Shown piece after piece: positions 1 through 9,035 of a stretch of 64,000 bases of DNA. Source of the stretch: Nocardioides sp. BGMRC 2183 (GTDB taxonomy: Bacteria; Actinomycetota; Actinomycetes; Propionibacteriales; Nocardioidaceae). The notes under the pieces are model-generated. The model had not been told where the DNA came from, did no database searches, and saw nothing but the letters and a program-made list of their open reading frames with translations. The position numbers and the translations under genes are program-made. Location of the stretch: contig VSSA01000009.1 in NCBI GenBank assembly GCA_008123405.1, forward strand, positions 1 through 64,000, given 5' to 3'. Each line of letters starts with the position of its first letter. Position 1 is the stretch's first letter.

Positions 1-156
1 ACCGCGCTATTGTCCGATCAACCAGGTCCACACCAAGTTGCGCCAACCGCTTGAATTCACCTATCCGGATCCCGCCGACCCGGCGCATATGCGACGGCTC
101 GACGCCTCTCGCGTGTGCAGATGCGACGGGTCGGCGTCAGATGGTGGCGGTGCCGA
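1..156. other. Window edge, no supported gene
   Basis: A plus-strand frame is open from base 2 to about base 212, but it shows no recognisable domain and its 3' part runs antisense through the end of upp. It could be the tail of a gene that starts outside the window. No RBS, hairpin with a U-tract, or RNA gene is visible here. Confidence 0.3.
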
Positions 157-801
157 TCAGCCGCCGGCGACCCCGTACAGCCGGTCGCCGGCGTCGCCGA
201 GGCCCGGCACGATGTAGCCCTTCTCGTTGAGCCGCTCGTCCAGGGCCGCGGTCACCACCGTCACCGGCGCCTCGAGGTCGTCGATCTGGGCGGCGAGGTT
301 GTCGCAGCCCTCGGGTGCGGCCAACAGGCAGACCGCGGTGATGTGGTCGGCACCGCGGTCGGTGAGGAAGCGGATCGCCGCGGCCAAAGTCCCGCCGGTG
401 GCGAGCATCGGGTCGAGCACGTAGCACTGGCGACCGGAAAGGTCGTCGGGCAGTCGCTCGGCGTAGGTGGACGCCTCCAGGGTCTCCTCGTTGCGCACCA
501 TCCCGAGGAAGCCGACCTCCGCGGTCGGCAGCAGCCGCATCATCCCGTCCAGCATGCCCAGACCGGCGCGCAGGATCGGCACCACCAGCGGCCGCGGCGA
601 GGCCAGGCGGACGCCCGTCGTCGGGGCGACCGGGGTGGTGATCTCGTGCGGCTCGACACGCACGTCCCGGGTGGCCTCATAGGCCAGCAGGGTGACCAGC
701 TCGTCGGCGAGGCTGCGGAAGGTCGGGGTGTCGGTGTCCTGGTCGCGCAGGACGGTCAGCTTGTGGGCGACGAGCGGGTGGTCCACGACCTGGGTGCGCA
801 T
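157..801 (-). CDS. upp: Uracil phosphoribosyltransferase
   Basis: Converts uracil plus PRPP to UMP in cytosolic pyrimidine salvage. The PRPP-binding loop DPMLATGGT is at about residues 130-138, and the uracil-contacting C-terminal segment [15 protein letters not shown] is complete. From the ATG at 801 (MRTQVV) the product is 214 residues, close to the usual 208-214. An in-frame GTG nine codons upstream (828) would add residues not typical of the family. It is transcribed toward the window edge, and the next gene (LysE type) lies 34 bp upstream on the same strand, so the two may be co-transcribed. Nothing is unusual about the protein. Confidence 0.95.
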   Translation of the reverse strand: MRTQVVDHPLVAHKLTVLRDQDTDTPTFRSLADELVTLLAYEATRDVRVEPHEITTPVAPTTGVRLASPRPLVVPILRAGLGMLDGMMRLLPTAEVGFLGMVRNEETLEASTYAERLPDDLSGRQCYVLDPMLATGGTLAAAIRFLTDRGADHITAVCLLAAPEGCDNLAAQIDDLEAPVTVVTAALDERLNEKGYIVPGLGDAGDRLYGVAGG

Positions 802-835
802 GGTCGGAACCCTAAATGATCCCGCCACAACGAAC

Positions 836-1459
836 TCAGAGCAGCAGGCTCGCGGCGACTGCGAACATCACCAGCGCGATCAGTACGTCGAGCACCTGCC
901 AGGCCCGCGGCCGGGCCAGCAACGGCGCGAGCTTGGTCGCGCCGAAGCCGAGCGCGGAGAACCAGAGCAGGCTCCCGACGGCGGCACCGGCGCCGAACCA
1001 CCAGCGGCCGCTCGGGCCGTGGGTCTGCGCGATCGATCCGAGCAGCACCACCGTGTCCAGGTAGACGTGGGGGTTGAGCCAGGTCAGCGCGAGGGTCTGG
1101 AGCACCACGGCGCGCGCGGTCCCGCGTCCGTTGCTGGCAGCCTCCAGCTGCTCGGTGCGCAGCGCACGACGCAGGCAGGCGACGCCGTACCCGATCAAGA
1201 AGGCGGCGCCGAACCAGCGCAACGCCTCGAGCAGCCAGCCGGCCCGGTCGACCAGGACGCCGACGCCGGCCACTCCGGCGAGGATGAGCACCAGGTCCGA
1301 GAGCGCGCAGACCGCCACCACGGGGAGCACGTGGGCACGGCGGATGCCCTGCCGGAGGACGAGCGCGTTCTGGGCGCCGATCACCACGATCAGGGAGAGG
1401 CCGGTGAGCATGCCGATGCCGAAGGTCACGGCACGAGTCTGGAGACCGAGCCCGATCAA
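836..1459 (-). CDS. lysE: LysE/ArgO family amino-acid exporter
   Basis: A 207-residue integral membrane protein of the LysE/ArgO family, which exports basic amino acids (lysine, arginine) and protects cells from excess after peptide uptake. The N-terminal signature [20 protein letters not shown] is well conserved, and about six hydrophobic helices can be seen. The gene is divergent from a LysR regulator starting 50 bp away, the lysE-lysG layout known from Corynebacterium. That supports the exporter call and suggests induction by basic amino acids. The exact substrate cannot be read from sequence. An internal ATG at residue 17 is an alternative start but would cut into the first helix. Confidence 0.85.
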   Translation of the reverse strand: MIGLGLQTRAVTFGIGMLTGLSLIVVIGAQNALVLRQGIRRAHVLPVVAVCALSDLVLILAGVAGVGVLVDRAGWLLEALRWFGAAFLIGYGVACLRRALRTEQLEAASNGRGTARAVVLQTLALTWLNPHVYLDTVVLLGSIAQTHGPSGRWWFGAGAAVGSLLWFSALGFGATKLAPLLARPRAWQVLDVLIALVMFAVAASLLL

Positions 1460-1508
1460 GGCCAGCGAATCTTTCTAAGGATCATGAAGTGCTGCTTATC
1501 CTGGGGCG
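1460..1508. promoter_or_regulatory. Divergent lysE / LysR intergenic control region
   Basis: Only 49 bp separate the two divergent starts, so both promoters and the regulator site must lie here. An AGGAT...ATCCT dyad (1478-1482 and 1498-1502, 15-bp gap) is a possible LysR-type half-site pair. The arms are short and the match could be chance. Confidence 0.3.
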
Positions 1509-2366
1509 GTGGAGCCGCAGCCGAACCAGCTCGCCGCACTCGTCGCGATCGCCGACCACGGGACGTTCGAGGCCGCCGCCCGATCGCTGCACGTCACCCC
1601 GAGCGCGATCAGCCAGCGCATCCGCGCGTTGGAGGCCCAGGCCGGTCGGGTACTAATCACCCGCGGTACGCCGTGCCGGCCGACCGACGCGGCGCTCGGG
1701 CTGGTGCGGCTCGGCCGCCAGCTGCGCCTGCTCTACGACGAGGCGGCGCTCGGCGACAGCGACGGCGAGCCCACCCAGGTGAGTGTCGCGGTCAACGCCG
1801 ACTCCCTGGCCGGATGGTTCCGTGGGGTCCTCGCCGACGTCGGCGCGTGGGGCGGTGTCGCCCTCCACCTGGCGATCGAGGACCAGGCACACAGTCACGA
1901 GCTGCTCCGCCGCGGCGAGGTGATGGGAGCGGTCACCAGTGACCCGACACCGGTCCAGGGTTGCTCGGTGCAGCCGCCGGGCTCACTGGCCTACGCCGCC
2001 GCTGCCGCCCCCGCCCTCCTCGCCCGGTACGACGCCGCGCCGGACTGGACGCGGATGCCGGTGGTCCGCTTCAACGACCTCGACCTGCTCCAGGACGAGG
2101 AGCTCGCCGCCCACGGCGTGACCGCGCCGCCGCTGACCCACCGGGTGCCCTCCAGCGAGGACTTCCTCGCCGCCGTGGTCGCTGGCCTCGGCTGGGGGAT
2201 GCTGCCGAACCATCAGCGGGAGCCGGCCGAGCAGCGTGGCGAGGTGGTGCGGATCGGCAGCCGCTCGGCGCAGGTGCCGCTCTACTGGCAGCGGTGGCGC
2301 CTGGACTCGCCGGTCCTCGATCGGCTCACCGAGAGTGTCCTCGCCCATGGCCCCGGCCGCCGTTGA
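1509..2366 (+). CDS. lysG: LysR-family regulator of the LysG/ArgP type
   Basis: A 285-residue LysR-type transcription factor. The N-terminal winged helix (residues about 5-60, AARSLHVTPSAISQRIRALE) is followed by a periplasmic-binding-like effector domain. ArgP/LysG proteins sense lysine, arginine or histidine and activate the adjacent exporter. The divergent LysE gene 50 bp away supports that job here. The start is GTG at 1509, giving MEPQPNQLAALVAIADHGTF, the expected N-terminus for this subgroup. Effector specificity is inferred from context only. Confidence 0.85.
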   Translation: MEPQPNQLAALVAIADHGTFEAAARSLHVTPSAISQRIRALEAQAGRVLITRGTPCRPTDAALGLVRLGRQLRLLYDEAALGDSDGEPTQVSVAVNADSLAGWFRGVLADVGAWGGVALHLAIEDQAHSHELLRRGEVMGAVTSDPTPVQGCSVQPPGSLAYAAAAAPALLARYDAAPDWTRMPVVRFNDLDLLQDEELAAHGVTAPPLTHRVPSSEDFLAAVVAGLGWGMLPNHQREPAEQRGEVVRIGSRSAQVPLYWQRWRLDSPVLDRLTESVLAHGPGRR

Positions 2367-2472
2367 CCAGCGCACCCGTGGCTGAACACCGTCTGAACTC
2401 TCTGGCGGTGCGAGGGTCCCTCATGCCACGCTGGACGCCCACGAGCCGAGCGGTGCGGCGATGGAGGCGGCG

Positions 2473-3015
2473 ATGAGCGACCTGGACGACGAGCTGGACG
2501 GGTTGGACCAGTTGGACGGGCTGGACGGTGTCGACGGTGTCGATGAGATCGACTTCGCGGTCGCCGCCTACCGCGCCGAGGGGGACTGGCAGGTCGCCGA
2601 GCTCACCCACGATCATGCCCAGGACCTGCACACGCTCGTCGCGGCCCTGCGCCGCTTCCCCCTCGAGGAGGGCGCCGTCGGAATGGTCGCTGTCGACGAG
2701 GACTTCTGTCTGATCGTCCGCGTCAACCAGCACGAGACGCGGCTGATGCTCTCCGATGTCACCGCCGCCACCGAGTGGTCGCTCGCCGCCGACGCGGTGG
2801 AGCTCCTGGGGCTGCCGCTACCGGAGGATGACGAGGACGAGCCCGAGCCGGCCGGTGACCTCGATCTGCTCAGCGACCTGGGGATGTCGGCGCTGGACCT
2901 GGCCGTCCTGCTGGACGACGAGGACGCCTACCCTGACGAGATGCTCTCCGACGTCGCCCGAGTGCTCGGCTTCGGTGACCTCTTCGACGACGCCGTCGGA
3001 CTCGCTTCGGCGTGA
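2473..3015 (+). CDS. tRNA adenosine deaminase-associated protein
   Basis: A 180-residue acidic protein of the actinobacterial family found next to tadA. It opens with a run of DELDGLDQLDGLDG-type acidic residues, followed by a conserved body (DFAVAAYRAEGDWQVAEL). The biochemical role is unknown; association with the tRNA wobble deaminase rests on constant gene adjacency. The chosen start is ATG 2473 because a GGAGG stands 5-10 bases upstream; ATG 2461 would overlap that ribosome site. Its stop overlaps the GTG start of tadA by 4 bases, so the two genes are translationally coupled. Confidence 0.8.
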   Translation: MSDLDDELDGLDQLDGLDGVDGVDEIDFAVAAYRAEGDWQVAELTHDHAQDLHTLVAALRRFPLEEGAVGMVAVDEDFCLIVRVNQHETRLMLSDVTAATEWSLAADAVELLGLPLPEDDEDEPEPAGDLDLLSDLGMSALDLAVLLDDEDAYPDEMLSDVARVLGFGDLFDDAVGLASA

Positions 3016-3485
3016 ACGACGAACGCTGGCGGCCGGCGATGCGGGCCGCGCTGGTGGAGGCACGTGCCGCGCTGGAGACCGGCGACGTCCCGATCGGCGC
3101 CGTGGTGCTCGACGCCGACGACGCCACGATCGCGGTCGGCCGCAATGTCCGCGAGGCCGATGCCGACCCGACTGGGCACGCCGAGGTCGTCGCGCTGCGC
3201 GCGGCCGCACGGGCGGTCGGGGAGTGGCGCCTGGCCGGGTGCACGCTGGTGGTGACCCTCGAGCCGTGCACCATGTGCGCCGGCGCGGCGGTGCTCAGTC
3301 GGGTCGACCGGGTCGTCTTCGGCGCCTATGACGACAAGGCCGGCGCGGTGGGCAGCCTGTGGGACGTCGTACGGGATCGGCGGTTGAACCATCGACCGGA
3401 GGTGGTCGCCGGCGTACTGGCGGAGGAGTCGGCGGCGCTGCTCGAAGAGTTCTTCGCCGGTCACCGTGGTGGCCGTCGTACCTGA
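3012..3485 (+). CDS. tadA: tRNA-specific adenosine deaminase TadA
   Basis: Deaminates A34 to inosine in the wobble position of tRNA-Arg(ACG). The zinc site is complete: HAE at residues 56-58, with Glu58 as proton shuttle, and PCTMC with Cys86 and Cys89. The 157-residue length fits the family. The start is a GTG overlapping the stop of the associated-protein gene (GTGA). The last codons and the stop lie inside the left arm of a long inverted repeat, so the terminator begins within the coding region. Confidence 0.95.
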   Translation: MNDERWRPAMRAALVEARAALETGDVPIGAVVLDADDATIAVGRNVREADADPTGHAEVVALRAAARAVGEWRLAGCTLVVTLEPCTMCAGAAVLSRVDRVVFGAYDDKAGAVGSLWDVVRDRRLNHRPEVVAGVLAEESAALLEEFFAGHRGGRRT

Positions 3486-3535
3486 CATCTGAGTTGCACA
3501 ACTGGCGAAAAAGCAACGCAGATGTCAGGTACGAC
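3475..3535. terminator. Long inverted repeat between convergent tadA and eda
   Basis: The arms GTCGTACCTGACATCTG (3475-3491) and CAGATGTCAGGTACGAC (3519-3535) are perfect 17-mers. After one mismatch they extend with GTTGC/GCAAC (3493-3497, 3513-3517) around a 15-nt A-rich loop. The element sits between convergent genes and probably ends transcription both ways, although no U-tract follows on either strand. The left arm includes the tadA stop codon. Confidence 0.6.
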
Positions 3536-3556
3536 GCACACCCCCGGCCACCACGT

Positions 3557-4183
3557 TCAGCGCAGGGCGGCGGCTTCGGCGGCCAGTGACGCGACCCGCT
3601 CCCAGTCGCCGGCATCGACCGCGTCGGTGGGCGTGATCCAGGAGCCGCCGACACAGCCGACGTTGGGGAGCGCGAGGTAGCCGGGCGCCGAGGCGGGGGT
3701 GATGCCCCCGGTCGGGCAGAAGCGGGCCTGCGGGAGCGGGCCACCGACCGACTTCAGGTACGGCAGTCCGCCGCTGGCCTCGGCCGGGAAGAACTTCATC
3801 TCCTGCTGACCCGACTCCAGCACCGCCAGCACCTCCGAGACCGTGGACGTCCCGGGCAGGAAGGGCACGCCGGTGGCCCGCATCCCAGCGAGCAGGGTGG
3901 GGGTGCAACCGGGGGAGACCAGGAACCGTGCGCCGGCGTCCACCGCGGCCTCGGCCTCGGCCGGGGTGGTGATGGTGCCCGCGCCGAGCAGGATCTCGGG
4001 CACCTCGGCGGAGATCGCCCGGATCGCGTCCAGGGCGACCGGGGTGCGCAGGGTCAGCTCGATCGCAGGCAGGCCGCCGGCGACGAGGGCACGTGCCAGC
4101 GGCACGGCGTCGTCCAGGCGCTCGACGACCACCACGGGCAGGACGGGGACGGCGTCCAGGACAGCGGGTTCAGGCGCGGACAA
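3557..4183 (-). CDS. eda: 2-dehydro-3-deoxyphosphogluconate (KDPG) aldolase
   Basis: Cleaves KDPG to pyruvate and glyceraldehyde-3-phosphate, the last step of the Entner-Doudoroff pathway. The catalytic Glu (IELTLRTP), the Schiff-base Lys in [11 protein letters not shown] and the phosphate-binding segment CPTGGI are all present. The start is inferred as TTG at 4183 ([12 protein letters not shown]): it has GGAGG about 7 nt upstream, overlaps the end of edd by 14 bp and gives 208 residues, the normal length. Longer readings of this frame into edd have no family support. Third gene of a zwf-edd-eda operon. Confidence 0.9.
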   Translation of the reverse strand: MSAPEPAVLDAVPVLPVVVVERLDDAVPLARALVAGGLPAIELTLRTPVALDAIRAISAEVPEILLGAGTITTPAEAEAAVDAGARFLVSPGCTPTLLAGMRATGVPFLPGTSTVSEVLAVLESGQQEMKFFPAEASGGLPYLKSVGGPLPQARFCPTGGITPASAPGYLALPNVGCVGGSWITPTDAVDAGDWERVASLAAEAAALR

Positions 4184-6089
4184 CGGTCGCCTCCTCGGCG
4201 GCAGCAGGAACGGAGACGGGCAGCCCGAAGACCGAGGCGCCCTGGTCGGCAGGCCCGATGGTGGCACGGAACGCGGCGAACAGATCGCGGCCGGTCCCGG
4301 TCCACTCGGCCTCGGTCGGGGCGTGTCCGGTGGCCTCTCGTTCGCCGAGCGCGAGCGCACCGCCGTCGGCGGCAGCGATCCGCAGCTCGCCCGCATCCGC
4401 GTCGAGGGTGATCAGGTCGCCGTCGCGGACCCGACTCAACGGCCCACCGAGCGCGGCCTCCGGCGTCACGTGGATCGCGGCGGGGACCTTGCCCGACGCC
4501 CCGGACATCCGGCCGTCGGTGACGATCGCGACCCTCTGACCCCGATCCTGCAGTACGCCGAGCGCGGGGGTGAGCTTGTGCAGCTCGGGCATCCCGTTGG
4601 CGGCCGGCCCCTGGTAGCGGATCACCGCTACCAGGTCCTGGCCGTCGAGATCGCCGGCGCCGAACGCCTCCAGGAAGTGGTGCTGGTCGTCGAAGACTCG
4701 CGCCGGGGCGGAGACGTGCCGGTGCTCCACCGCCACCGCCGAGGTCTTGATGACGCCGGTGCCCAGCGGTCCGCGGAGCACCTTGAGGCCGCCGTCGGCA
4801 GAGAACGGGTCGTCGGCCGCGCGGAGCACGTCGGTGTCCAGGCTGCGGTCGGTGCCGGGACGCCAGGTGAGCTCGCCGTCGATCAGCACCGGCTCGGTGG
4901 TGTAGCGACGCAGTCCGGGGCCGGCGATGGTCTGCACGTCCTCGTGCAACAGACCGGCGTCGAGCAGGGTGCGGACCAGGAACCCGATCCCGCCGGCGGC
5001 GTGGAAGTGGTTCACGTCGGCCGACCCGTTCGGATAGATCCGGGCCAGTAGCGGCACCACGGCCGAGAGGTCGGCCAGGTCGTCCCAGGTCAGCTGGATG
5101 CCAGCGGCCCGCGCGATCGCCACCAGGTGCAGCGTGTGGTTGGTCGACCCGCCGCTGGCCAGCAGCGCCACGCAGGCGTTGAGGATCGCCTTCTCGTCCA
5201 CCACCGCACCTAGCGGCGGGGCGGCCTCCTGCTGAGGGGTGAGCGCGACCGCCCGTGCGGCGGCGGCATCGGTGAGCGCCTCGCGCAGCGGCGTACCGGG
5301 GTTGACGAAGGAGGACCCGGGCAGGTGCAGCCCGAGCACCTCCATCAGCAGCTGGTTGGAGTTGGCGGTGCCGTAGAAGGTGCACGTCCCCCGGGAGTGG
5401 TACGACGCCGCCTCGGCCTCGAGCAGCTCCTCCCGTCCCGCCTTCCCCTCGGCGAAGAGCTGGCGCACGTGCGCCTTCTCCTTGTTCGGCAGGCCGGAGG
5501 TCATCGGGCCGGCGGGCACCCACACCGAGGGCAGGTGACCGAAGGAGAGCGCCCCGATCAGCAGGCCGGGGACGATCTTGTCGCAGACGCCGAGCAGCAG
5601 GGCGGCGTCGAACATGTCGTGGGAGAGCGCGATCGCGGTGGACATGGCAATCACGTCGCGGCTGTAGAGGGAGAGCTGCATGCCGTCGCGGCCCTGGGTG
5701 ATGCCGTCGCACATCGCCGGCACGCCGCCGGCGACCTGGGCGATGCCACCGGCCCGGATCACCGCCTGCTTGAGCACCGGCGGGTAGTCGCCGTACGGCT
5801 GATGAGCCGACAGCATGTCGTTGTAGCTGGTGACGATGGCCAGGTTGGGCTTGCCGCCGCGCTTCAGCTCGGTCTTCTCCGCCCCTTCGGAGGCGGCGAA
5901 GCCGTGGGCCAGGTTCGCGCAGGCGAGGCGACCGCGCGCCGGGCCGCGCTGGCCGGCCGCGCGGATTTTGGCCAGGTAGGCCTCACGGGTGCCGGCGCTG
6001 CGCGCGACGAGGCGCTCGGTGACCTCGGCCAACACCGGATGCAGCGGGACGGGGGCGGTCGGCGGGGTGGGCTGAGGGGTGGTGTTCAC
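4170..6089 (-). CDS. edd: Phosphogluconate dehydratase
   Basis: An iron-sulfur dehydratase of the IlvD/Edd family that converts 6-phosphogluconate to KDPG. The 639-residue length and Edd-specific motifs are intact: [18 protein letters not shown] near the N-terminus, AMCDGITQG and GVCDKIVPG carrying cluster cysteines, and [20 protein letters not shown] near the C-terminus. The start is a GTG overlapping the zwf stop in the form GTGA, so translation is coupled. The genes go straight from zwf to edd; no 6-phosphogluconolactonase lies in the operon, so that step must be encoded elsewhere or occur spontaneously. Confidence 0.95.
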   Translation of the reverse strand: MNTTPQPTPPTAPVPLHPVLAEVTERLVARSAGTREAYLAKIRAAGQRGPARGRLACANLAHGFAASEGAEKTELKRGGKPNLAIVTSYNDMLSAHQPYGDYPPVLKQAVIRAGGIAQVAGGVPAMCDGITQGRDGMQLSLYSRDVIAMSTAIALSHDMFDAALLLGVCDKIVPGLLIGALSFGHLPSVWVPAGPMTSGLPNKEKAHVRQLFAEGKAGREELLEAEAASYHSRGTCTFYGTANSNQLLMEVLGLHLPGSSFVNPGTPLREALTDAAAARAVALTPQQEAAPPLGAVVDEKAILNACVALLASGGSTNHTLHLVAIARAAGIQLTWDDLADLSAVVPLLARIYPNGSADVNHFHAAGGIGFLVRTLLDAGLLHEDVQTIAGPGLRRYTTEPVLIDGELTWRPGTDRSLDTDVLRAADDPFSADGGLKVLRGPLGTGVIKTSAVAVEHRHVSAPARVFDDQHHFLEAFGAGDLDGQDLVAVIRYQGPAANGMPELHKLTPALGVLQDRGQRVAIVTDGRMSGASGKVPAAIHVTPEAALGGPLSRVRDGDLITLDADAGELRIAAADGGALALGEREATGHAPTEAEWTGTGRDLFAAFRATIGPADQGASVFGLPVSVPAAAEEATVVRA

Positions 6090-7597
6090 GGGGTCTCCTG
6101 CCAGGCGTGACCGTCGGCGGCCAGCAACGCTGCTGCCTCGTCGGGGCCGTGGGTGCCGTCGGGGTAGGGGATCGGGGTGTCGCTGCCGGCGGACTCGTGC
6201 CAGCGTTGGAGGATCGGAGCGACCCAGGCCCACGCGGCCTCGACCTCGTCGCGCCGCATGAAGAGGGTGGGGATGCCGCGGATGACGTCCATCAGCAGCC
6301 GCTCGTACGGGTCGGGGGTCCGCTCGTCGAAGGCGGTGGCATAGCTGAGGTCCAATGACGTCGGGTGTAGCCGGATGCCGCCGGGGCCGGGGACCTTGGC
6401 GGTCACGTGCAACTGCATGCCCTCGTCGGGCTTGAGCCGGATGGTGAGCCGGTTGGGCGTCGTGGTGCCCTCGCTGTGCGGGAACATCGCGTGCGGCGGC
6501 TCCTTGAAGACCACCTCGATCGCCGACTCGTTGCGGGCCATCCGCTTGCCGGTGCGCAGATAGAACGGGACTCCTGCCCAGCGCCAGTTCTGGATGTCGG
6601 CGCGAAGCGCCACGAAGGTCTCGGTGTCGGTGGGGTGGCCGATCCCCTCGGCGTAGGAGGCGTACTGGCCGCGCACCACCCGCTCGTCGACGCCGGAGCC
6701 GGTGATCGGGGCGAGGGCGTGGAGCACCTTGAGCTTCTCGTCGCGGACCGTGTCGGGGCCGACGTAGGTCGGGGGCTCCATGGCGACCAGGCAGAGCAGC
6801 TGGAGCAGGTGGTTCTGCACCATGTCGCGCAGCGCGCCGGCCTCCTCGTAGTACGGCGCCCGGTGCTCGGCGACCCCGGCGGCCTCAGCGACGGTGATCT
6901 GCACGTGGTCGACCCAGCGCGAGTTCCACAACGGCTCGAGGAAGGTGTTGGCAAAACGTGTCACCAGCAGGTTCTGCACCGCCTCCTTGCCGAGGTAGTG
7001 GTCGATCCGGAAGATCTGCCGCTCGGCGAAGACCGCGCCGACGGCGTCGTTGATCCGGCGTGAGGACTCCAGGCCGTCGCCGATCGGCTTCTCCAGGACC
7101 ACCCGACAGTCAGGGGTGACCATGTCCATCGCGGCGAGGTGCTCGGCGATCGGAGCGTAGAGGCCGGGGTCGACGGCGAGGTAGTAGATCCGGGTGGGGG
7201 CTGTCGCATCGTCGCCGGCGGAACGCCGCACGCCGTGGGTGACCGCTGGGGCGCGCTCGTGGTCCTTGAGCAGTCCGTGCAGGCGCTCCCAGCCGTCGTT
7301 GCTGTCGACGTCGAGGGTGACGTGGTGCAGCCGGTGCATCAGCCGGTGCAGTGCGCCGACCTCCAGATCGTCCTCGGGGATGGTGTCGAAGAGGACGTGG
7401 CTGACCAGGTCGCGGTAGCCGGCGTCGTCCAGCGCGCTGCGGGAGACGCCGAGGATCCGGGTCTCCGCAGGCAACTGGCGCTCCCGCTCGCGGTGGTAGA
7501 GGCCGGGGAGGAGCTGGTAGAGCGCGAGGTCGCCGGTCGCTCCGAAGACGGTGAAGTCGCAGGCAGGCAGCACGAGGTCGGGGGTGTGCTCGGTCAT
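6086..7597 (-). CDS. zwf: Glucose-6-phosphate 1-dehydrogenase
   Basis: Oxidises glucose-6-phosphate to 6-phosphogluconolactone with NAD(P)+. The N-terminal Rossmann motif GATGDLA is at residues 19-25, and the catalytic signature RIDHYLGKE has its His near residue 200. The length of about 503 residues is normal. ATG 7597 is preferred over the upstream TTG (7604-7606). First gene of the Entner-Doudoroff operon; an 87-bp divergent region separates it from the ROK regulator, the obvious candidate for its control. Whether the enzyme prefers NADP or NAD cannot be judged. Confidence 0.97.
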   Translation of the reverse strand: MTEHTPDLVLPACDFTVFGATGDLALYQLLPGLYHRERERQLPAETRILGVSRSALDDAGYRDLVSHVLFDTIPEDDLEVGALHRLMHRLHHVTLDVDSNDGWERLHGLLKDHERAPAVTHGVRRSAGDDATAPTRIYYLAVDPGLYAPIAEHLAAMDMVTPDCRVVLEKPIGDGLESSRRINDAVGAVFAERQIFRIDHYLGKEAVQNLLVTRFANTFLEPLWNSRWVDHVQITVAEAAGVAEHRAPYYEEAGALRDMVQNHLLQLLCLVAMEPPTYVGPDTVRDEKLKVLHALAPITGSGVDERVVRGQYASYAEGIGHPTDTETFVALRADIQNWRWAGVPFYLRTGKRMARNESAIEVVFKEPPHAMFPHSEGTTTPNRLTIRLKPDEGMQLHVTAKVPGPGGIRLHPTSLDLSYATAFDERTPDPYERLLMDVIRGIPTLFMRRDEVEAAWAWVAPILQRWHESAGSDTPIPYPDGTHGPDEAAALLAADGHAWQETP

Positions 7598-7648
7598 CAG
7601 GGTCAACGGTAGTCGGTCCGTGGCTCTCAGGGAACCCCACTTAGGTCC

Positions 7649-7677
7649 TTCTCAGACGAAAGTGACCGGACTACAGT
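7649..7677 (+). promoter_or_regulatory. Putative promoter of the ROK regulator
   Basis: TTCTCA (7649-7654), a 17-nt spacer and TACAGT (7672-7677) resemble a sigma-70 type promoter. TACAGT ends 7 nt before the ATG at 7685, so the transcript would begin at or next to the start codon (leaderless), which agrees with the lack of a Shine-Dalgarno sequence. Confidence 0.35.
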
Positions 7678-7684
7678 GTCTGGC

Positions 7685-8905
7685 ATGTCGGAAGCAGTGC
7701 TTGCAGGGGCTCGGGAGGGGCGTGACGGCGCGCGTGAGTTCGGCCGCGAGCTGGCCAGTGCAGGTGACCTGCTCCAGTTGCTGCGCACCGGTCGCGCCAC
7801 CACCCGATCCGACCTGCGGCGGCTGACCGGCCTCTCCCGCACCGCGATCGTCAACCGGGTCAGCGCGCTCTCCGACGCCGGACTCGTGCTGCTCGGTGCT
7901 GAGCTCGCCTCCACCGGTGGTCGTCCGCCCGGCAGCCTCGTGTTCAACCACACCGCCGGAGTGGTGCTGGCCGTCGCCATCGGCCGCTCCCGCTCCCAGG
8001 TCGCCGTCTTCGACCTCGCCGGCACCGAGCTCGCCGCCAGTGCGGTGGACCAGGAGATCGGCGCGGGCCCGGACGAGGTGATGCCGGTGGTGGCCGAGCA
8101 GCTGGCCGGACTGCTCGGGCCGGACTCCCCGCCGGTGCTCGGCATCGCGGTCAGCCTGCCCGGCGTGGTCGACCCCGAGCGCGGGGCGAGCGTCGACACC
8201 CCCGTGCTGCCGGGATGGAACGACGTGCCGCTGGCGCCGTACCTGACCGAGGTGGCGGACGCGCCCCTCTTCTTGGCCAACGACGCCGACGCGATGGCGC
8301 GCTCGGAGTACCTCGGTCACGCCCAGGCTGACGGCGGGATGCGCAACCTCCTGGTGCTCAAGGCCTCCACCGGCATCGGCCTCGGCGTGCTCGCGGACCG
8401 CGCCATCGTGGCCGGCTCGCGCGGCGGCGCCGGCGACCTGGGCCACACCAAGGTGCCTGACGCCGTCGGCCGCCCCTGCCGCTGCGGCGACACCGGCTGC
8501 CTGGAGACCGTCGCAGCCGGATGGGCGCTGGTGGCCCGGTTGCAGGCGGAGGGTCGCGCGGTCAGCCACGTGCGTGATCTGGTCGCCCACGCGCGCGGTG
8601 GCGACGCCGAGGCGAAGCAACTCCTGCGGGAGAGCGGCCGTCAGGTCGGCGAGCTCCTTGCCGTCGCGATCAACCTGCTCAACCCCCAGGCGGTGGTGCT
8701 CGGCGGCGACATGTCGGAGGTGTACGACGTCTACGCCGCCGGCATCCGTGAGTCCGTCTACGCCCGCTCCTCGGCGTTCGCCACCCGTGAGCTGCAGTTC
8801 CTTCCGGCGACGTACGGCGACCGCGCTGGGCTGGTCGGCTGCGCCGCGCTGGCGATCAAGCGGGTGTTGAGCCCGGCGGCGGTGGACGCTCGGTTGGTGG
8901 GGTGA
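7685..8905 (+). CDS. ROK-family transcriptional regulator
   Basis: A 406-residue protein with an N-terminal winged helix (about residues 20-75, RSDLRRLTGLSRTAIVNRVS) and a C-terminal ROK sugar-kinase-like domain. The ROK zinc motif CRCGDTGCLE is present (Cys265, Cys267, Cys272), as is a glycine-rich phosphate loop. NagC/XylR-type ROK proteins usually repress sugar genes and are released by a sugar or sugar phosphate. Divergence from zwf-edd-eda makes it the likely regulator of that operon. An in-frame GTG three codons upstream is the alternative start. Residual kinase activity is possible but not required. Confidence 0.85.
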   Translation: MSEAVLAGAREGRDGAREFGRELASAGDLLQLLRTGRATTRSDLRRLTGLSRTAIVNRVSALSDAGLVLLGAELASTGGRPPGSLVFNHTAGVVLAVAIGRSRSQVAVFDLAGTELAASAVDQEIGAGPDEVMPVVAEQLAGLLGPDSPPVLGIAVSLPGVVDPERGASVDTPVLPGWNDVPLAPYLTEVADAPLFLANDADAMARSEYLGHAQADGGMRNLLVLKASTGIGLGVLADRAIVAGSRGGAGDLGHTKVPDAVGRPCRCGDTGCLETVAAGWALVARLQAEGRAVSHVRDLVAHARGGDAEAKQLLRESGRQVGELLAVAINLLNPQAVVLGGDMSEVYDVYAAGIRESVYARSSAFATRELQFLPATYGDRAGLVGCAALAIKRVLSPAAVDARLVG

Positions 8906-8910
8906 TCCGG

Positions 8911-8982
8911 GTGCGGGTTTCCCCGGCTGACCGGTGAAACCCGCACGACACGCCGCGCCCACCCGGCGTGTCGTGCGGGTTT
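8911..8982. repeat. Dispersed palindromic (REP-like) element, copy 1
   Basis: Three arms in order: GTGCGGGTTT (8911-8920), a 16-nt spacer CCCCGGCTGACCGGTG, AAACCCGCACGACACGCC (8937-8954), a 10-nt loop, and GGCGTGTCGTGCGGGTTT (8965-8982). The last two form an 18-bp perfect stem, and the first can compete for the same middle arm. It begins 6 bp after the ROK stop. A second copy, inverted, lies at 29684-29752. Probably a terminator or mRNA-end element of a repeated family. Confidence 0.7.
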
Positions 8983-9035
8983 CGGCTGACAAGTCCCGCC
9001 GGCCGGCCCTCGATCGGATGCGGCAGGATCGAGCC

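Noticed and set aside
73-136. Terminator hairpin CGCCGACCC / GGGTCGGCG beyond upp
   Set aside because: A 9-bp stem with a 46-nt loop is expected by chance in DNA of this GC content.
2-212. Open plus-strand frame at the window edge
   Set aside because: No recognisable protein; the second half is antisense to upp.
7598-7684. Riboswitch or leader before zwf
   Set aside because: The gap is only 87 bp and shared with the divergent ROK promoter; no conserved riboswitch core was seen.
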